64,000 nucleotides of DNA, taken from CAZCJA01 sp964499015 (GTDB taxonomy: Bacteria > Elusimicrobiota > Elusimicrobia > F11). The stretch lies in the NCBI GenBank assembly GCA_964499015.1, contig CAZCJA010000001.1, positions 1-64,000 of the forward strand. The letters run 5' to 3'. The notes beneath the pieces are model-generated. The model was given only the letters and a program-made list of their open reading frames with translations, was not told where the DNA came from and searched no databases. This document shows, piece after piece, positions 1 through 7,431 of the stretch. The first letter of the stretch is position 1. Every line of letters begins with the position of its first letter. The translations under genes were made by a program, and so were the position numbers.

Positions 1-763
1 CATAAAACCGGATCCGGTTCAGACCGAAAAGTTTTGCGACGACGGCACCCAGCGATGCATAAAGAAACGATCTCGAACGCTGCGTGTACTCCTTCCCAAT
101 CTCCTTTTGTTTCTTGACCCACACGGGCACATAAAAGACTTGCCCGGGCGCAGCTGTGGACAGTTTTGTCATCAGATCTTTTTGGCGACTCACGATTTTG
201 GGGTTTGATCGATGAGTCACCAAGACTATTTTTCGTTTATCTTCGATAGTTTCTTTGACCGCACCAGCGAGAGAATCGAGACCACCAGAAAAAAGAACGA
301 CATCTTCAGGGACAAATCCTTTTTCGGCATCCTGACCGAATTCAAAATATCGTTCCCCGCTTCGATCATGTTTGAGATCGGAAAACGTGAATTGAAAGTC
401 ATCGTCAGAAAGAAAACCGAGAACATCCTGCAAATGACCTTTGAGCCCGCTAGAATTCCATCTGTCAGGCTCCCTCACGGGGATGTGCAGGTGAAACTTT
501 CTCCTCCATTTGGAACCGTTGCCGACGAGCGTATCGCCCCCGCGCGTCCACGCCTGATCGGCACAATAGACGTACGTGGCAATTTCCAGGAGATCGATGA
601 GGTGCGCCGGGATTTCTTTAAGGAGCTTGCTGCTTATATCCTGAACCTTTAACTCCATGTTTGGAGCGTTACCAAGCAGGTCCAACCGGATCGGTTCGAG
701 GCTGGTGTCGGCGCCCGTCGGGGCTCGGGTCCCTCCACAAAGAATGAGACGTTCGGTGATCAC
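1..763 (-). CDS. QueC-like PP-loop ATPase-fold protein (partial, runs off left edge)
   Basis: This gene is read on the minus strand from a GTG at 763-761 that overlaps the stop of the upstream gene (GTGA), so the two are probably translationally coupled. About 254 residues are visible and the C-terminus lies outside the window. Around residues 155-167 sits VLFSGGLDSLAG, the SGGxDS PP-loop of adenine-nucleotide alpha hydrolases, most like QueC (7-cyano-7-deazaguanine synthase). The first 150 residues are an extra N-terminal region not expected in biosynthetic QueC, which starts close to its PP-loop. QueC-like proteins with such extensions occur in anti-phage systems such as Qat and type IV CBASS; the placement next to a repressor and integrase fits a defence or mobile module, but that role is inferred. 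The plus-strand ORF at 212-652 is a shadow of this gene. Confidence 0.8.
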   Translation of the reverse strand, partial: MITERLILCGGTRAPTGADTSLEPIRLDLLGNAPNMELKVQDISSKLLKEIPAHLIDLLEIATYVYCADQAWTRGGDTLVGNGSKWRRKFHLHIPVREPDRWNSSGLKGHLQDVLGFLSDDDFQFTFSDLKHDRSGERYFEFGQDAEKGFVPEDVVLFSGGLDSLAGAVKETIEDKRKIVLVTHRSNPKIVSRQKDLMTKLSTAAPGQVFYVPVWVKKQKEIGKEYTQRSRSFLYASLGAVVAKLFGLNRIRFY

Positions 764-1536
764 TTCTCTCCTCGCTTTTCGAGCTCGGAGGCCAACTTCT
801 TGAGAGCAACATAAACGTATCCGGCAGTCTTCTCAGGAGTGATCTCTCCTTCAAGAAATTTGGTTTTTGAGAACCATCCGCCAGAAAAATTCTCAACGAT
901 TTCGGACGCCTGGACGCAGTGAGTATTAAGAGCTTTGACAAAATCTTGATGTTCCTTGATATTGGCGAATCGATGTTCACCGCCGATATGCTTCGCCAGC
1001 TCGCGGCTTAAGAAATAAGAAAGGTAACGCTGTGTAAATCGTGAGAAAAATTCACGCGCAAGAGTTCCGAATTGCTTGGTCGTTGAAAACTTCTTGAAGG
1101 CGTCCTGAACGTCGGTGGGCGAAGTTCCGAAAAGGGTTTGTGTTTCACGACCAATGAGCGATGTGATCGTTTCCGCGGCGGCCATTTGAGCCATCTCGCC
1201 AACATCCGTCCTTCCACCTGTCTCCCGATAATGGCTGTCGACCGCATCTGTAAACGCGCCGACAATATCTAGAAGCCCGGGATTTTTTTCAACGTCCAGT
1301 CCTGCGTTGTTGAGTGAGGAAGAAAAATTCGGTGAGCGAGCGGCGGATACTACTTGGGTAAGGAGCCAGGCGGTATGGAGCAGACCTTCATCTTTGGCTG
1401 CTTTTTGAAAACCTGATTTTGATGCTTCTAGGGTGGCGCTGGCAACTTCGGGCGTTCCGGCGCCTCCCTCGAGAAGAGAGACGACCTGACGCCACCGCTT
1501 TGTTTGCGGCAGAGTACCCAGCCGAATATGTCCCAT
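760..1536 (-). CDS. Conserved helical partner of the QueC-like protein, function unknown
   Basis: Encodes 258 residues if started at the ATG at 1536-1534, which has GGAG eight bases upstream; the longer reading frame up to 1617 has no comparable ribosome site. The protein is soluble, with no signal peptide or membrane segment. The start (MGHIRLGTLPQTKRW) and end (GGWFSKTKF followed by VALKKLASELEKRG) look like conserved blocks, and a central stretch has GAFTDAVD and GRTDVGEMAQ. I do not recognise a named domain. Its stop overlaps the GTG of the QueC-like gene by three bases, so the two proteins are probably made together and may form a complex. It lacks the Gly/Ser/Pro-rich start I associate with QatB. 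Confidence 0.75.
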   Translation of the reverse strand: MGHIRLGTLPQTKRWRQVVSLLEGGAGTPEVASATLEASKSGFQKAAKDEGLLHTAWLLTQVVSAARSPNFSSSLNNAGLDVEKNPGLLDIVGAFTDAVDSHYRETGGRTDVGEMAQMAAAETITSLIGRETQTLFGTSPTDVQDAFKKFSTTKQFGTLAREFFSRFTQRYLSYFLSRELAKHIGGEHRFANIKEHQDFVKALNTHCVQASEIVENFSGGWFSKTKFLEGEITPEKTAGYVYVALKKLASELEKRGEK

Positions 1537-1651
1537 CGTCACTCCTAAGAGTAATTTTTCCGAAAAAGCGGAAAAACCGAGACCGACTCGGGTGATACCC
1601 TTAAGTGAAGGGCGCAACGGTCTGCCTCGGCACGAACCAAATTCGGTGGGA

Positions 1652-1882
1652 CTACCTCTTTGGCGGGGTTTTCAAGATCAGAGATCTCGCCCCCAGCGAT
1701 CCTCGTTTTACGCGTCCTTTCTTTTCCAGCACCTTCAAGAGATGGAAGGCGCTTGAGCTTTCGATGTTTAACCCGCGCCCCATTTCGCGGACGGTGGGCG
1801 GCAGGCCGTGCTTCTGAATGAAGGACTCAATCCATTTGAGCGCGTATGCCTGCGTTGTCGTTAGCTCGTTTCGTTCCTTCAT
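1652..1882 (-). CDS. LexA-type winged-helix repressor without protease domain
   Basis: A 76-residue protein matching only the LexA N-terminal DNA-binding domain: LTTTQAYALKWIESFI, then GLPPTVREMGRGLNI (recognition helix region) and LEKKGRVKRG, the wing of LexA. The S24 autoprotease domain of full LexA (about 200 residues) is absent, so RecA-stimulated self-cleavage is not possible in this chain. The ATG at 1882 follows GAGG. A 20-bp inverted repeat lies 24-43 bp upstream and overlaps a TATAAT, so autorepression is likely. It is first in a co-directional set with the QueC-like pair (115-bp gap) and divergent from the excisionase and integrase genes, so it may control the whole module. Confidence 0.75.
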   Translation of the reverse strand: MKERNELTTTQAYALKWIESFIQKHGLPPTVREMGRGLNIESSSAFHLLKVLEKKGRVKRGSLGARSLILKTPPKR

Positions 1883-1901
1883 TCCCTCAACCTCTTTTGG
1901 A

Positions 1902-1925
1902 ATTATATCTAACGTTCGTTAGATA
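1902..1925 (-). promoter_or_regulatory. Promoter -10 overlapped by a 20-bp operator-like palindrome
   Basis: Positions 1906-1925 read TATCTAACG-TT-CGTTAGATA, nine-base perfect inverted arms around two central bases. On the minus strand a TATAAT (1907-1902) overlaps one arm, placing a start site near 1895 and the repressor ATG at 1882. The position suggests the LexA-like protein binds here and blocks its own promoter. No good -35 is visible. Confidence 0.6.
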
Positions 1926-2024
1926 GGCGCACGTCTTCCGTGATTTTTTTTCGGCATCTCGTAAAAGAAGAAGCGCTCAAAAATTACGGTCGCTTGACTC
2001 TTTTGGCGAACGAAGGTAGGTCCT

Positions 2025-2213
2025 GTGGAGAATAAACCATCGGCGAATCGGTTGTTGACAACAAAAGAAGCCGCCTCTTTGCTCAAAATATCTGTCTGCA
2101 CGCTCCTGCGATGGGTGAACGCCGGAGAACTTCGGGCGGTGCGTCTGAGCCGGCGAGTTATTCGTTTTGAAGCGGAAACCCTTCATCGATGGGTCCGTCT
2201 TCATAATTCTTAA
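2025..2213 (+). CDS. Excisionase-family (MerR-like HTH_17) DNA-binding protein
   Basis: A 62-residue protein starting at GTG 2025 with AAGGTAGG upstream. It is essentially one helix-turn-helix: LLTTKEAASLLKISVCTLLRWVNAGEL followed by an R-rich wing (RAVRLSRRVIRFE). This is the small HTH_17/Xis type, which guides integrase towards excision or acts as a transcription factor. It ends 17 bp before the tyrosine recombinase gene on the same strand, the usual xis-int arrangement, so excisionase is the best guess. The ORF track region on the opposite strand is a shadow. Confidence 0.75.
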   Translation: MENKPSANRLLTTKEAASLLKISVCTLLRWVNAGELRAVRLSRRVIRFEAETLHRWVRLHNS

Positions 2214-2230
2214 AAGGGAGACATACGCTC

Positions 2231-3370
2231 ATGGCCGTAGCACTTAGAAAACGAGGAAAATCGTATTCCGCCTATTGGCGGGAAGACGGAAAGGTTGTCG
2301 AAAAATCTCTTGGCACAGATTCACGGATGGCGAAGATCAAGTCAGCGGAGATCGAAAAACAACTTCTGGACAAGCGGAAAGGAATCAACAAAGAGATCGG
2401 ATGGGACGATTTCAAAGAAAAATATCTCACATTTATTTCATCTGATCATGCCAAGGACACCATCGTGCGCGCAAAATCAGTTTTCAACAACTTTGATCGC
2501 GCCATGAAAATCCGTTGGCTGACAGATTTGACGCCGGAGGTAATCGAGGAGTTCAAAGTTATCCGAAAGGAGATGGGAATTATGGGCTCCACAATTAACC
2601 GCGAGCTAACCACGCTTAAAACCACGATGAAGATGGCGGCGGATTGGGGATATGCATCAACGAATATTTGGGGCGTTCGGAAATTGCCGACCGTGAAACG
2701 GCATCCCGTTTTTTTCACAATGGAGGCCATAGACAAACTCATCAAGGCGTCCGATCCCTTTTGGCGGGTCGTGATTCATATTGGCCTCTACGCGGGACTT
2801 CGCATGGGAGAAATCATAAACCTGCGATGGACCGAGATTGATTTTAAGCGGAACGTCTTAAAGGTAACCCCGAACGAAGAATGGCAACCGAAGGACCGGG
2901 AGGCTCGAGAGATCCCACTTCATTCGGATCTTGCAGAATGTCTTAAAGCGTGGCAAAAAGCATCGCCTGGCCAAATCAACGTGATACCGTGGAACCATAG
3001 GCCCAACATTATGTCTGTTAATTTTTCACGATTGAGAAAACGGGCTGGCATCGAGAAGGGATCTCTCCATACATTGAGGCATTCGTTTGCCTCTCATTTG
3101 GCCATACAAGGCGTCGACCTAAATCGGATTCGCGTGATGATGGGGCATTCCTCCATCGTCACCACCCAAATTTATGCCCACCTACTCCCTTCCAGCCTTA
3201 ACAACGCTATCACGCTTATTCCGTCGATGTCCCTTTCGCTTAAGAGTGATGGCTCTTCACCTTCGACCGAACGAAACGTTTTGAAAGAAGACCGGGCCGA
3301 CTTTTTTGGATCTGTTACGGATTCGAATAAAATATCCGAGGGTGTAGTTGTTGACTCTCTAAAAAACTGA
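2231..3370 (+). CDS. Tyrosine recombinase / integrase
   Basis: A 379-residue phage-type integrase. The N-terminal part (about 1-150) is an arm/core-binding SAM-like region; the catalytic domain has Arg191 in AGLRMGE, His280-x-x-Arg283 in LHTLRHSFASHL, His306 in MMGHSS and the nucleophile Tyr315 in TTQIYAHL, so all key residues are present. The C-terminal 55 residues are a polar tail. It follows the excisionase-like gene by 17 bp. It marks the left part of the window as an integrated element. No tRNA or clear attachment duplication is visible nearby. The gene is tail-to-tail with the HD gene, separated by 7 bp. Confidence 0.9.
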   Translation: MAVALRKRGKSYSAYWREDGKVVEKSLGTDSRMAKIKSAEIEKQLLDKRKGINKEIGWDDFKEKYLTFISSDHAKDTIVRAKSVFNNFDRAMKIRWLTDLTPEVIEEFKVIRKEMGIMGSTINRELTTLKTTMKMAADWGYASTNIWGVRKLPTVKRHPVFFTMEAIDKLIKASDPFWRVVIHIGLYAGLRMGEIINLRWTEIDFKRNVLKVTPNEEWQPKDREAREIPLHSDLAECLKAWQKASPGQINVIPWNHRPNIMSVNFSRLRKRAGIEKGSLHTLRHSFASHLAIQGVDLNRIRVMMGHSSIVTTQIYAHLLPSSLNNAITLIPSMSLSLKSDGSSPSTERNVLKEDRADFFGSVTDSNKISEGVVVDSLKN

Positions 3371-3377
3371 TTCTTGA

Positions 3378-4730
3378 TCAAGCAACTCGACGGCGTCGAA
3401 GGAAATCCTCTCCCAAATCGTCGTAGATTTTTCGAACAGGGCCACTCTTCAAAATCTTCTTATCGATCATCAAAAAGAGTGCAGACTCCTTCTTGTCGGC
3501 AAGCACTTTCAATATGGGAGATTTCTCCGAAATCTCTGACCTCTCGCGGCCCTCGATTACAAGAATGGAGTTATGGGTATCGGTTGAATAGGCGGAGAAT
3601 TTTGCGCCATCCAGAACTTTTAACTGCCAATCCTCAAACCGTCCATACGACGTAATACTTCTGCTTGCAATCTCCGCCTCATGCGGCTTCAGGCGTATCA
3701 CTTCAGGCAATTTTCTTTCGTAAAAAATCCGCGCAAGCGTTGCAAGGTCTTTAGGAATTCCTTTCTTCTTCGTAGCTAATTGCTCGACGGCTTGCCACAC
3801 ATCCCAGTCCTTCAGATTTCTATACAGATTGAAATTATCTTTTCGAAATTTCTCCGCGCCGACTTTTGCAGGCATCCCGGACTCGATTCTTTTCATAAAT
3901 GCGCGTTGGTTCTTTAAATACTTTCTAAGCGGTTCCGTCAGCAGATCCGCGACGCCTTTTCCCTCGTCAACGTGCTCGCCGAGCTTTTTTAAGAAGTGAA
4001 TCAACAAATGTTCTGCTGCTATCAACTTCGGATGGTGGTAAACATGCTGTGTCATCAAGCGACGAGCGAGGAGATAGTGTTCGAGAGCCCCGATACCTTT
4101 CGCCGAGACTGCGAGACGCTTCGTCTTTCCTACCCGTTCGATCTTCATACAGTGCAAAATCCATTCGAGATCATAATTGCCATACGGTACGCCACAGAAC
4201 TTCCCGTCTCTTAACAAATAGTCCATCCGATCTGCGTCGAGACCAGAAGACACCACATCCCAAATTGTTTTCGGAATCACTCCGGGACGCTTGTCCGCCC
4301 TTTGGATGATCTGTGCGATCACTTCCGAATCTTTTGCCACGTCGCCGAGTTCCGCATCTAAAAAATTATTCGTCCAATCCTCATGCCGAATCAAAGCCTT
4401 GCCTTCGTGTTCAGTCAATTTTTCAAACGAATGGGAAAAAGGCCCGTGGCCAATATCATGCAAGAGAGCCGCGAGGACTAAGTGCTTCTGGTATTTTCCA
4501 TTGATGTCGAGTTTCCTCGTTATGCGGTAGGCAAGGTAGGCGGTGCCGATGCAATGGCTAAAACGCGTGTGAACCGCGCCGGGAAATACCAAATCAGCGA
4601 GACCAAGTTGTTTGATGTGCCGGAGCCGTTGAAAATCGGGGAGGTCGATGATCGCCTTGATTGTCTTTTTCCACGCATCATCCACTTCCATCATGCCGTG
4701 GACGGCGTCGTTCATTCCGTGGATACCCAT
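3378..4730 (-). CDS. HD-domain phosphohydrolase, SAMHD1/dNTPase-like
   Basis: About 450 residues. The N-terminal half has the HD signature set: HTRFSHCIGTAYLA, then AALLHDIGHGPFSHSFE, and a later DADRMDYLLRD, as in SAMHD1-type dNTP triphosphohydrolases and related HD phosphohydrolases. The C-terminal half is helical and family-specific. The ATG at 4730 is preferred because GGAG lies 5-6 bases before it; the alternative TTG at 4745 has no such site. dNTPases of this type can limit phage replication, and the gene lies against the integrase, but a housekeeping nucleotide-salvage role is equally possible. Direct repeats lie 100-190 bp upstream. Confidence 0.8.
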   Translation of the reverse strand: MGIHGMNDAVHGMMEVDDAWKKTIKAIIDLPDFQRLRHIKQLGLADLVFPGAVHTRFSHCIGTAYLAYRITRKLDINGKYQKHLVLAALLHDIGHGPFSHSFEKLTEHEGKALIRHEDWTNNFLDAELGDVAKDSEVIAQIIQRADKRPGVIPKTIWDVVSSGLDADRMDYLLRDGKFCGVPYGNYDLEWILHCMKIERVGKTKRLAVSAKGIGALEHYLLARRLMTQHVYHHPKLIAAEHLLIHFLKKLGEHVDEGKGVADLLTEPLRKYLKNQRAFMKRIESGMPAKVGAEKFRKDNFNLYRNLKDWDVWQAVEQLATKKKGIPKDLATLARIFYERKLPEVIRLKPHEAEIASRSITSYGRFEDWQLKVLDGAKFSAYSTDTHNSILVIEGRERSEISEKSPILKVLADKKESALFLMIDKKILKSGPVRKIYDDLGEDFLRRRRVA

Positions 4731-5146
4731 CCTATCTCCGGCCAAAATAACTGAAATTCATAATGAATCAAGTTTTACGGGAACTCGCGTCCCATTCAAG
4801 GCCGTAAGAAAGGTTCTTTAGGCATCGATTGCCATACGATCTGCCATACAGGAGCCCGTTTTCTGGCATGGTTGATGGCAAATTCCGAATCGTTGCCATA
4901 CGTTTTGCCATACAGCGATGCGGTCTTCTGCTGTGAATCGCCTTTTATCTCCCACTTCGCCGGACCCGAAAATACCGCGCTAGATTGCTCCAAATTTCCA
5001 GAAAAAGTACTCAGAAAGGGCGGCAACCAAGGGGCACAGAACTTCATTTTATCGACGACGTTTGCGATTTCCGTCGATCGAATTGAGTTTTTGGGGATGG
5101 ACTTTAGTGAGTGGTTATTCGGCGGGGAATTGGGCGAGGCGAATTC
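4731..5146. other. 416-bp intergenic stretch with a repeat cluster
   Basis: No convincing gene is present. It contains the direct repeats at 4829-4915 and then unstructured sequence to the ferredoxin stop. The open frames here (minus 4796-5047, plus 4872-5420) lack ribosome sites and recognisable domains. Confidence 0.6.
4829..4915. repeat. Two 23-bp direct repeats of paired TGCCATAC units, with inverted half-copies between
   Basis: Positions 4829-4851 and 4893-4915 both read TTGCCATACG-(3)-TTGCCATACAG with one or two differences (ATC versus TTT in the middle). Each copy is itself a doublet of TGCCATAC 13 bp apart. Between them, 4863-4880 has the inverse words TGGCAT and ATGGCA. The period between large copies is 64 bp. 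Possible roles are operator sites for the HD gene or arm-type integrase sites. Confidence 0.55.
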
Positions 5147-5407
5147 TTACTGCGCCGGACGCGGAACCATCGTAATGGCATCCCACGGGCAAATTTTGGA
5201 GCAGAGCGTGCAGCCGGTGCAGGCGTTGTTGTCGGTTTTGACGCTGGAGTTGAGCGGATCGACGGCCACGCGGATCAGGCAGTTGTCCCACGGCGCCACG
5301 GCAATGCAGGCCTCACAGCCGGTGCACTGGTCGAAATTGACGAACGCCACGCGTGGCGACGGCTTCTTCGGGGTTGAAGTGGGTTTCTCTTCGTCATTGA
5401 TCTTCAT
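5147..5407 (-). CDS. Small two-cluster [4Fe-4S] ferredoxin with a variant first motif
   Basis: An 86-residue protein from ATG 5407. The second motif CTGCTLCSKICP is a normal CxxCxxCxxxCP. The first is CTGCEACIAVAP: the fourth Cys before Pro is Ala, with another Cys four residues later (WDNC). In classic 2[4Fe-4S] ferredoxins that fourth Cys ligates the other cluster, so either the later Cys substitutes or one cluster is altered. A Lys/Pro/Ser-rich N-terminal stretch of about 25 residues precedes the fold. It is a single gene with a leaderless promoter. Its electron partner is not evident from the neighbours. Confidence 0.8.
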   Translation of the reverse strand: MKINDEEKPTSTPKKPSPRVAFVNFDQCTGCEACIAVAPWDNCLIRVAVDPLNSSVKTDNNACTGCTLCSKICPWDAITMVPRPAQ

Positions 5408-5443
5408 GGGCCTAGTGTAACAGACCGCTGATCCAACCGTCAA
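5408..5443 (-). promoter_or_regulatory. Leaderless promoter of the ferredoxin gene
   Basis: On the minus strand TTGACG (5443-5438), an 18-base spacer and TACACT (5419-5414) are followed by exactly six bases and the ATG at 5407. The expected start site falls on the A of ATG, and there is no Shine-Dalgarno sequence. Confidence 0.55.
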
Positions 5444-5526
5444 TTCAACGAATTACAATACCCCCTGTCAGGCCAACCTGTTGCAGACTATATTTATAAG
5501 GAAGCGGCTTTAGGGAGTGCATCGAA

Positions 5527-7431
5527 ATGACGCAAAAAACACCTCTAAAAATTAGCTCCAAATTGGTCTTTTTTGGCCTGGGGTTCTTTTTGCCTTTTTT
5601 AGCCCATGCCGTGCAAAATGACCTCGATACCGGGGAAGTGGGCAACGCCTTTTTACTGGTTAACCCCAGTGTTCGCGCGGCCTCGCTGGGCGGCAACCAG
5701 GCCACTCTCGAAGGCCGTTTCGATGCGATGTTTTCCAACCCTGCCGGCCTGGCCTCGCTCTCCATTCCCGAAGTCTGGATCGCCCACAACCAATCGTTCA
5801 TCGACACCAAGCACAGCCACATGGGCTTTGGAGCGCCGGCCGGCCGCAACACGTTCGCGCTCTCGGCTGATTACACCGACCATGGCAAAGAAGAACGCAC
5901 CGCGGATAACGGCAGCGGCCAGCCGGTCATCGGTCTGGGTGATTTCCGGTTTTCCACTCTTCTCGCCAACGCGGGCTGGGGCCGGAGACTGAGCAAACGC
6001 ATCCAGTTCGGCGCCGCGGCCAAAGCGTGGAGCGACCGGCAAGACGGCACCGCGCAAAACGGCTGGGCCGTCGACACGGGCCTGATCTTTAAGCGCATCC
6101 TCCCCGCTTTTGATCTTGCGATCTCCGCGAAAAATTTGGGCCCGAGCGTGGACGGCTATAAACTGCCCGCGGTCACAAGCGTCGGCGCGGCGCTGCACAT
6201 TCCCATGAATTCGGCGCGCACCACGCTTTTTTCGAATGTCGATTTCCCGTCCTATGACGATTCCATCGCGCGCTTCGGTTTGGAGTTCAGCAAGCGCGCC
6301 TTCAGTTTGCGCGGCGGCTATGAAACCGGCAGCGAAAAAATTGACGACAGCCTCGGCAACTTCACATTCGGCGGCGGCGCGAACATTCGCGGCTGGCGCG
6401 TCGATTACGCGTGGGTGCCCAAAGGCGACCTGGGCGATCAGCACCAGCTTTCCCTCACCGTGGGTTTTGGATTGTCGATGGAAGAACGCGCGCAAGCCGC
6501 CAAAGAATTGGACATCGCGATGGAGAACATGCTGAGGACCCGCGCGCAAGAGTATTTGGCCGCCGGGCAGAAAGCGCTTTCGGATGGAAACCTCAAACTC
6601 GCGGCAACGGAATTTGAAAACGCGACCACGTGGGACCCGCATAACATGGACGCGCGCCTCGAACTTGAGCGCGTGCAGGAAGAACTTCAGCTTTTCGAAG
6701 CAAACAGCTTTTATCATCAAGGCGTTAAATACGCGGGGCAGGAACAGTGGCTGGACGCGACGTTCTATCTGAAGAAAGCGGTGAAGCTGGTTCCGTCCCA
6801 TGCCAAGGCGCTGAAGCTTTTGAAGGTGACCGAAGCCGCGATCCAGAAAGAAACCCAACGGCGGCCGAACATCACGCTGGCCGACCGGCAGTTCAACTTG
6901 GGCGTCAAATACTACTTGGAAGAAAATTATCCGATGGCCCTCAAAGAATGGCGCGGCCTGCTGAAGAGAGCGCCCAACCAACCGGGACTGCGCGAGTACA
7001 TTGAAAAGGCCGAAAAGATGCAGGCCATACGCGAACTCGAAGCGCTCAAACGAGAGAAGAACGCCTATGCCAATTCCATCGACGACTTATCCAAGAAAGC
7101 GCACACCTTCTACTCGTTGAACCAAGTCGACAAAGCGATCGAAATGTGGGAACGCGTCGTGGCCCTCGATCCCACGAACAAAGACGCCGCCGAAGCGCTG
7201 AAGAAAGCGAAAGAGCGGCGCCATCTGTCGACCGAAACAAACACGGTCGCCAAATCGCGTGACATCAACGATCTCAATTCCCGCGCCATGAACTCCTACG
7301 TTACCGGTGACTTGCCCGGAGCGGCCTTCTTGTGGAAAAAAGCTTTGCAAATCGAACCGGATAACGTGCGCATGCGCAACAACTTGAAGCGCGTCGAATC
7401 GGAGTTGAACGGGCGTGGAGGAGCAAGATGA
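5527..7431 (+). CDS. PorV/PorQ-type outer-membrane beta-barrel with C-terminal TPR region
   Basis: A 634-residue exported protein. Residues 1-27 are a signal peptide ending in AHA. Residues about 35-325 match the PorV/UPF0164 barrel family: VNPSVRAASLGGN, then MFSNPAGLASL, and alternating beta-strand sequence. From about 335 to the end are tetratricopeptide-like helical repeats (FENATTWDPHN, LKKAVKLVPSH, WERVVALDPTN, WKKALQIEPDN). PorV proteins act as shuttles or pores for surface proteins in type IX-like secretion. The next gene overlaps by 4 nt and encodes a protein with an FlgD/T9SS-like tail, a likely client. GGGAG lies nine bases before the ATG. A paralogue with the same domain order is at 34094-35572. 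Confidence 0.8.
   Translation: MTQKTPLKISSKLVFFGLGFFLPFLAHAVQNDLDTGEVGNAFLLVNPSVRAASLGGNQATLEGRFDAMFSNPAGLASLSIPEVWIAHNQSFIDTKHSHMGFGAPAGRNTFALSADYTDHGKEERTADNGSGQPVIGLGDFRFSTLLANAGWGRRLSKRIQFGAAAKAWSDRQDGTAQNGWAVDTGLIFKRILPAFDLAISAKNLGPSVDGYKLPAVTSVGAALHIPMNSARTTLFSNVDFPSYDDSIARFGLEFSKRAFSLRGGYETGSEKIDDSLGNFTFGGGANIRGWRVDYAWVPKGDLGDQHQLSLTVGFGLSMEERAQAAKELDIAMENMLRTRAQEYLAAGQKALSDGNLKLAATEFENATTWDPHNMDARLELERVQEELQLFEANSFYHQGVKYAGQEQWLDATFYLKKAVKLVPSHAKALKLLKVTEAAIQKETQRRPNITLADRQFNLGVKYYLEENYPMALKEWRGLLKRAPNQPGLREYIEKAEKMQAIRELEALKREKNAYANSIDDLSKKAHTFYSLNQVDKAIEMWERVVALDPTNKDAAEALKKAKERRHLSTETNTVAKSRDINDLNSRAMNSYVTGDLPGAAFLWKKALQIEPDNVRMRNNLKRVESELNGRGGAR

Noticed and set aside
212..652. 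146-residue plus-strand ORF
   Set aside because: It is the shadow of the minus-strand QueC-like gene, whose PP-loop motif and coupled start are clear.
3371..5146. tRNA or attachment-site duplication for the integrase
   Set aside because: No cloverleaf-capable sequence or direct duplicate of the integrase flank could be found; the element's other end is probably outside the window.
4796..5420. Small ORFs on both strands between the HD and ferredoxin genes
   Set aside because: No ribosome sites or domains; they run through the direct repeats and the ferredoxin coding region.
5653..6981. 442-residue minus-strand ORF
   Set aside because: Antisense shadow of the PorV-type gene, produced by high GC. 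It is Arg/Val/Ala-rich with no motif.
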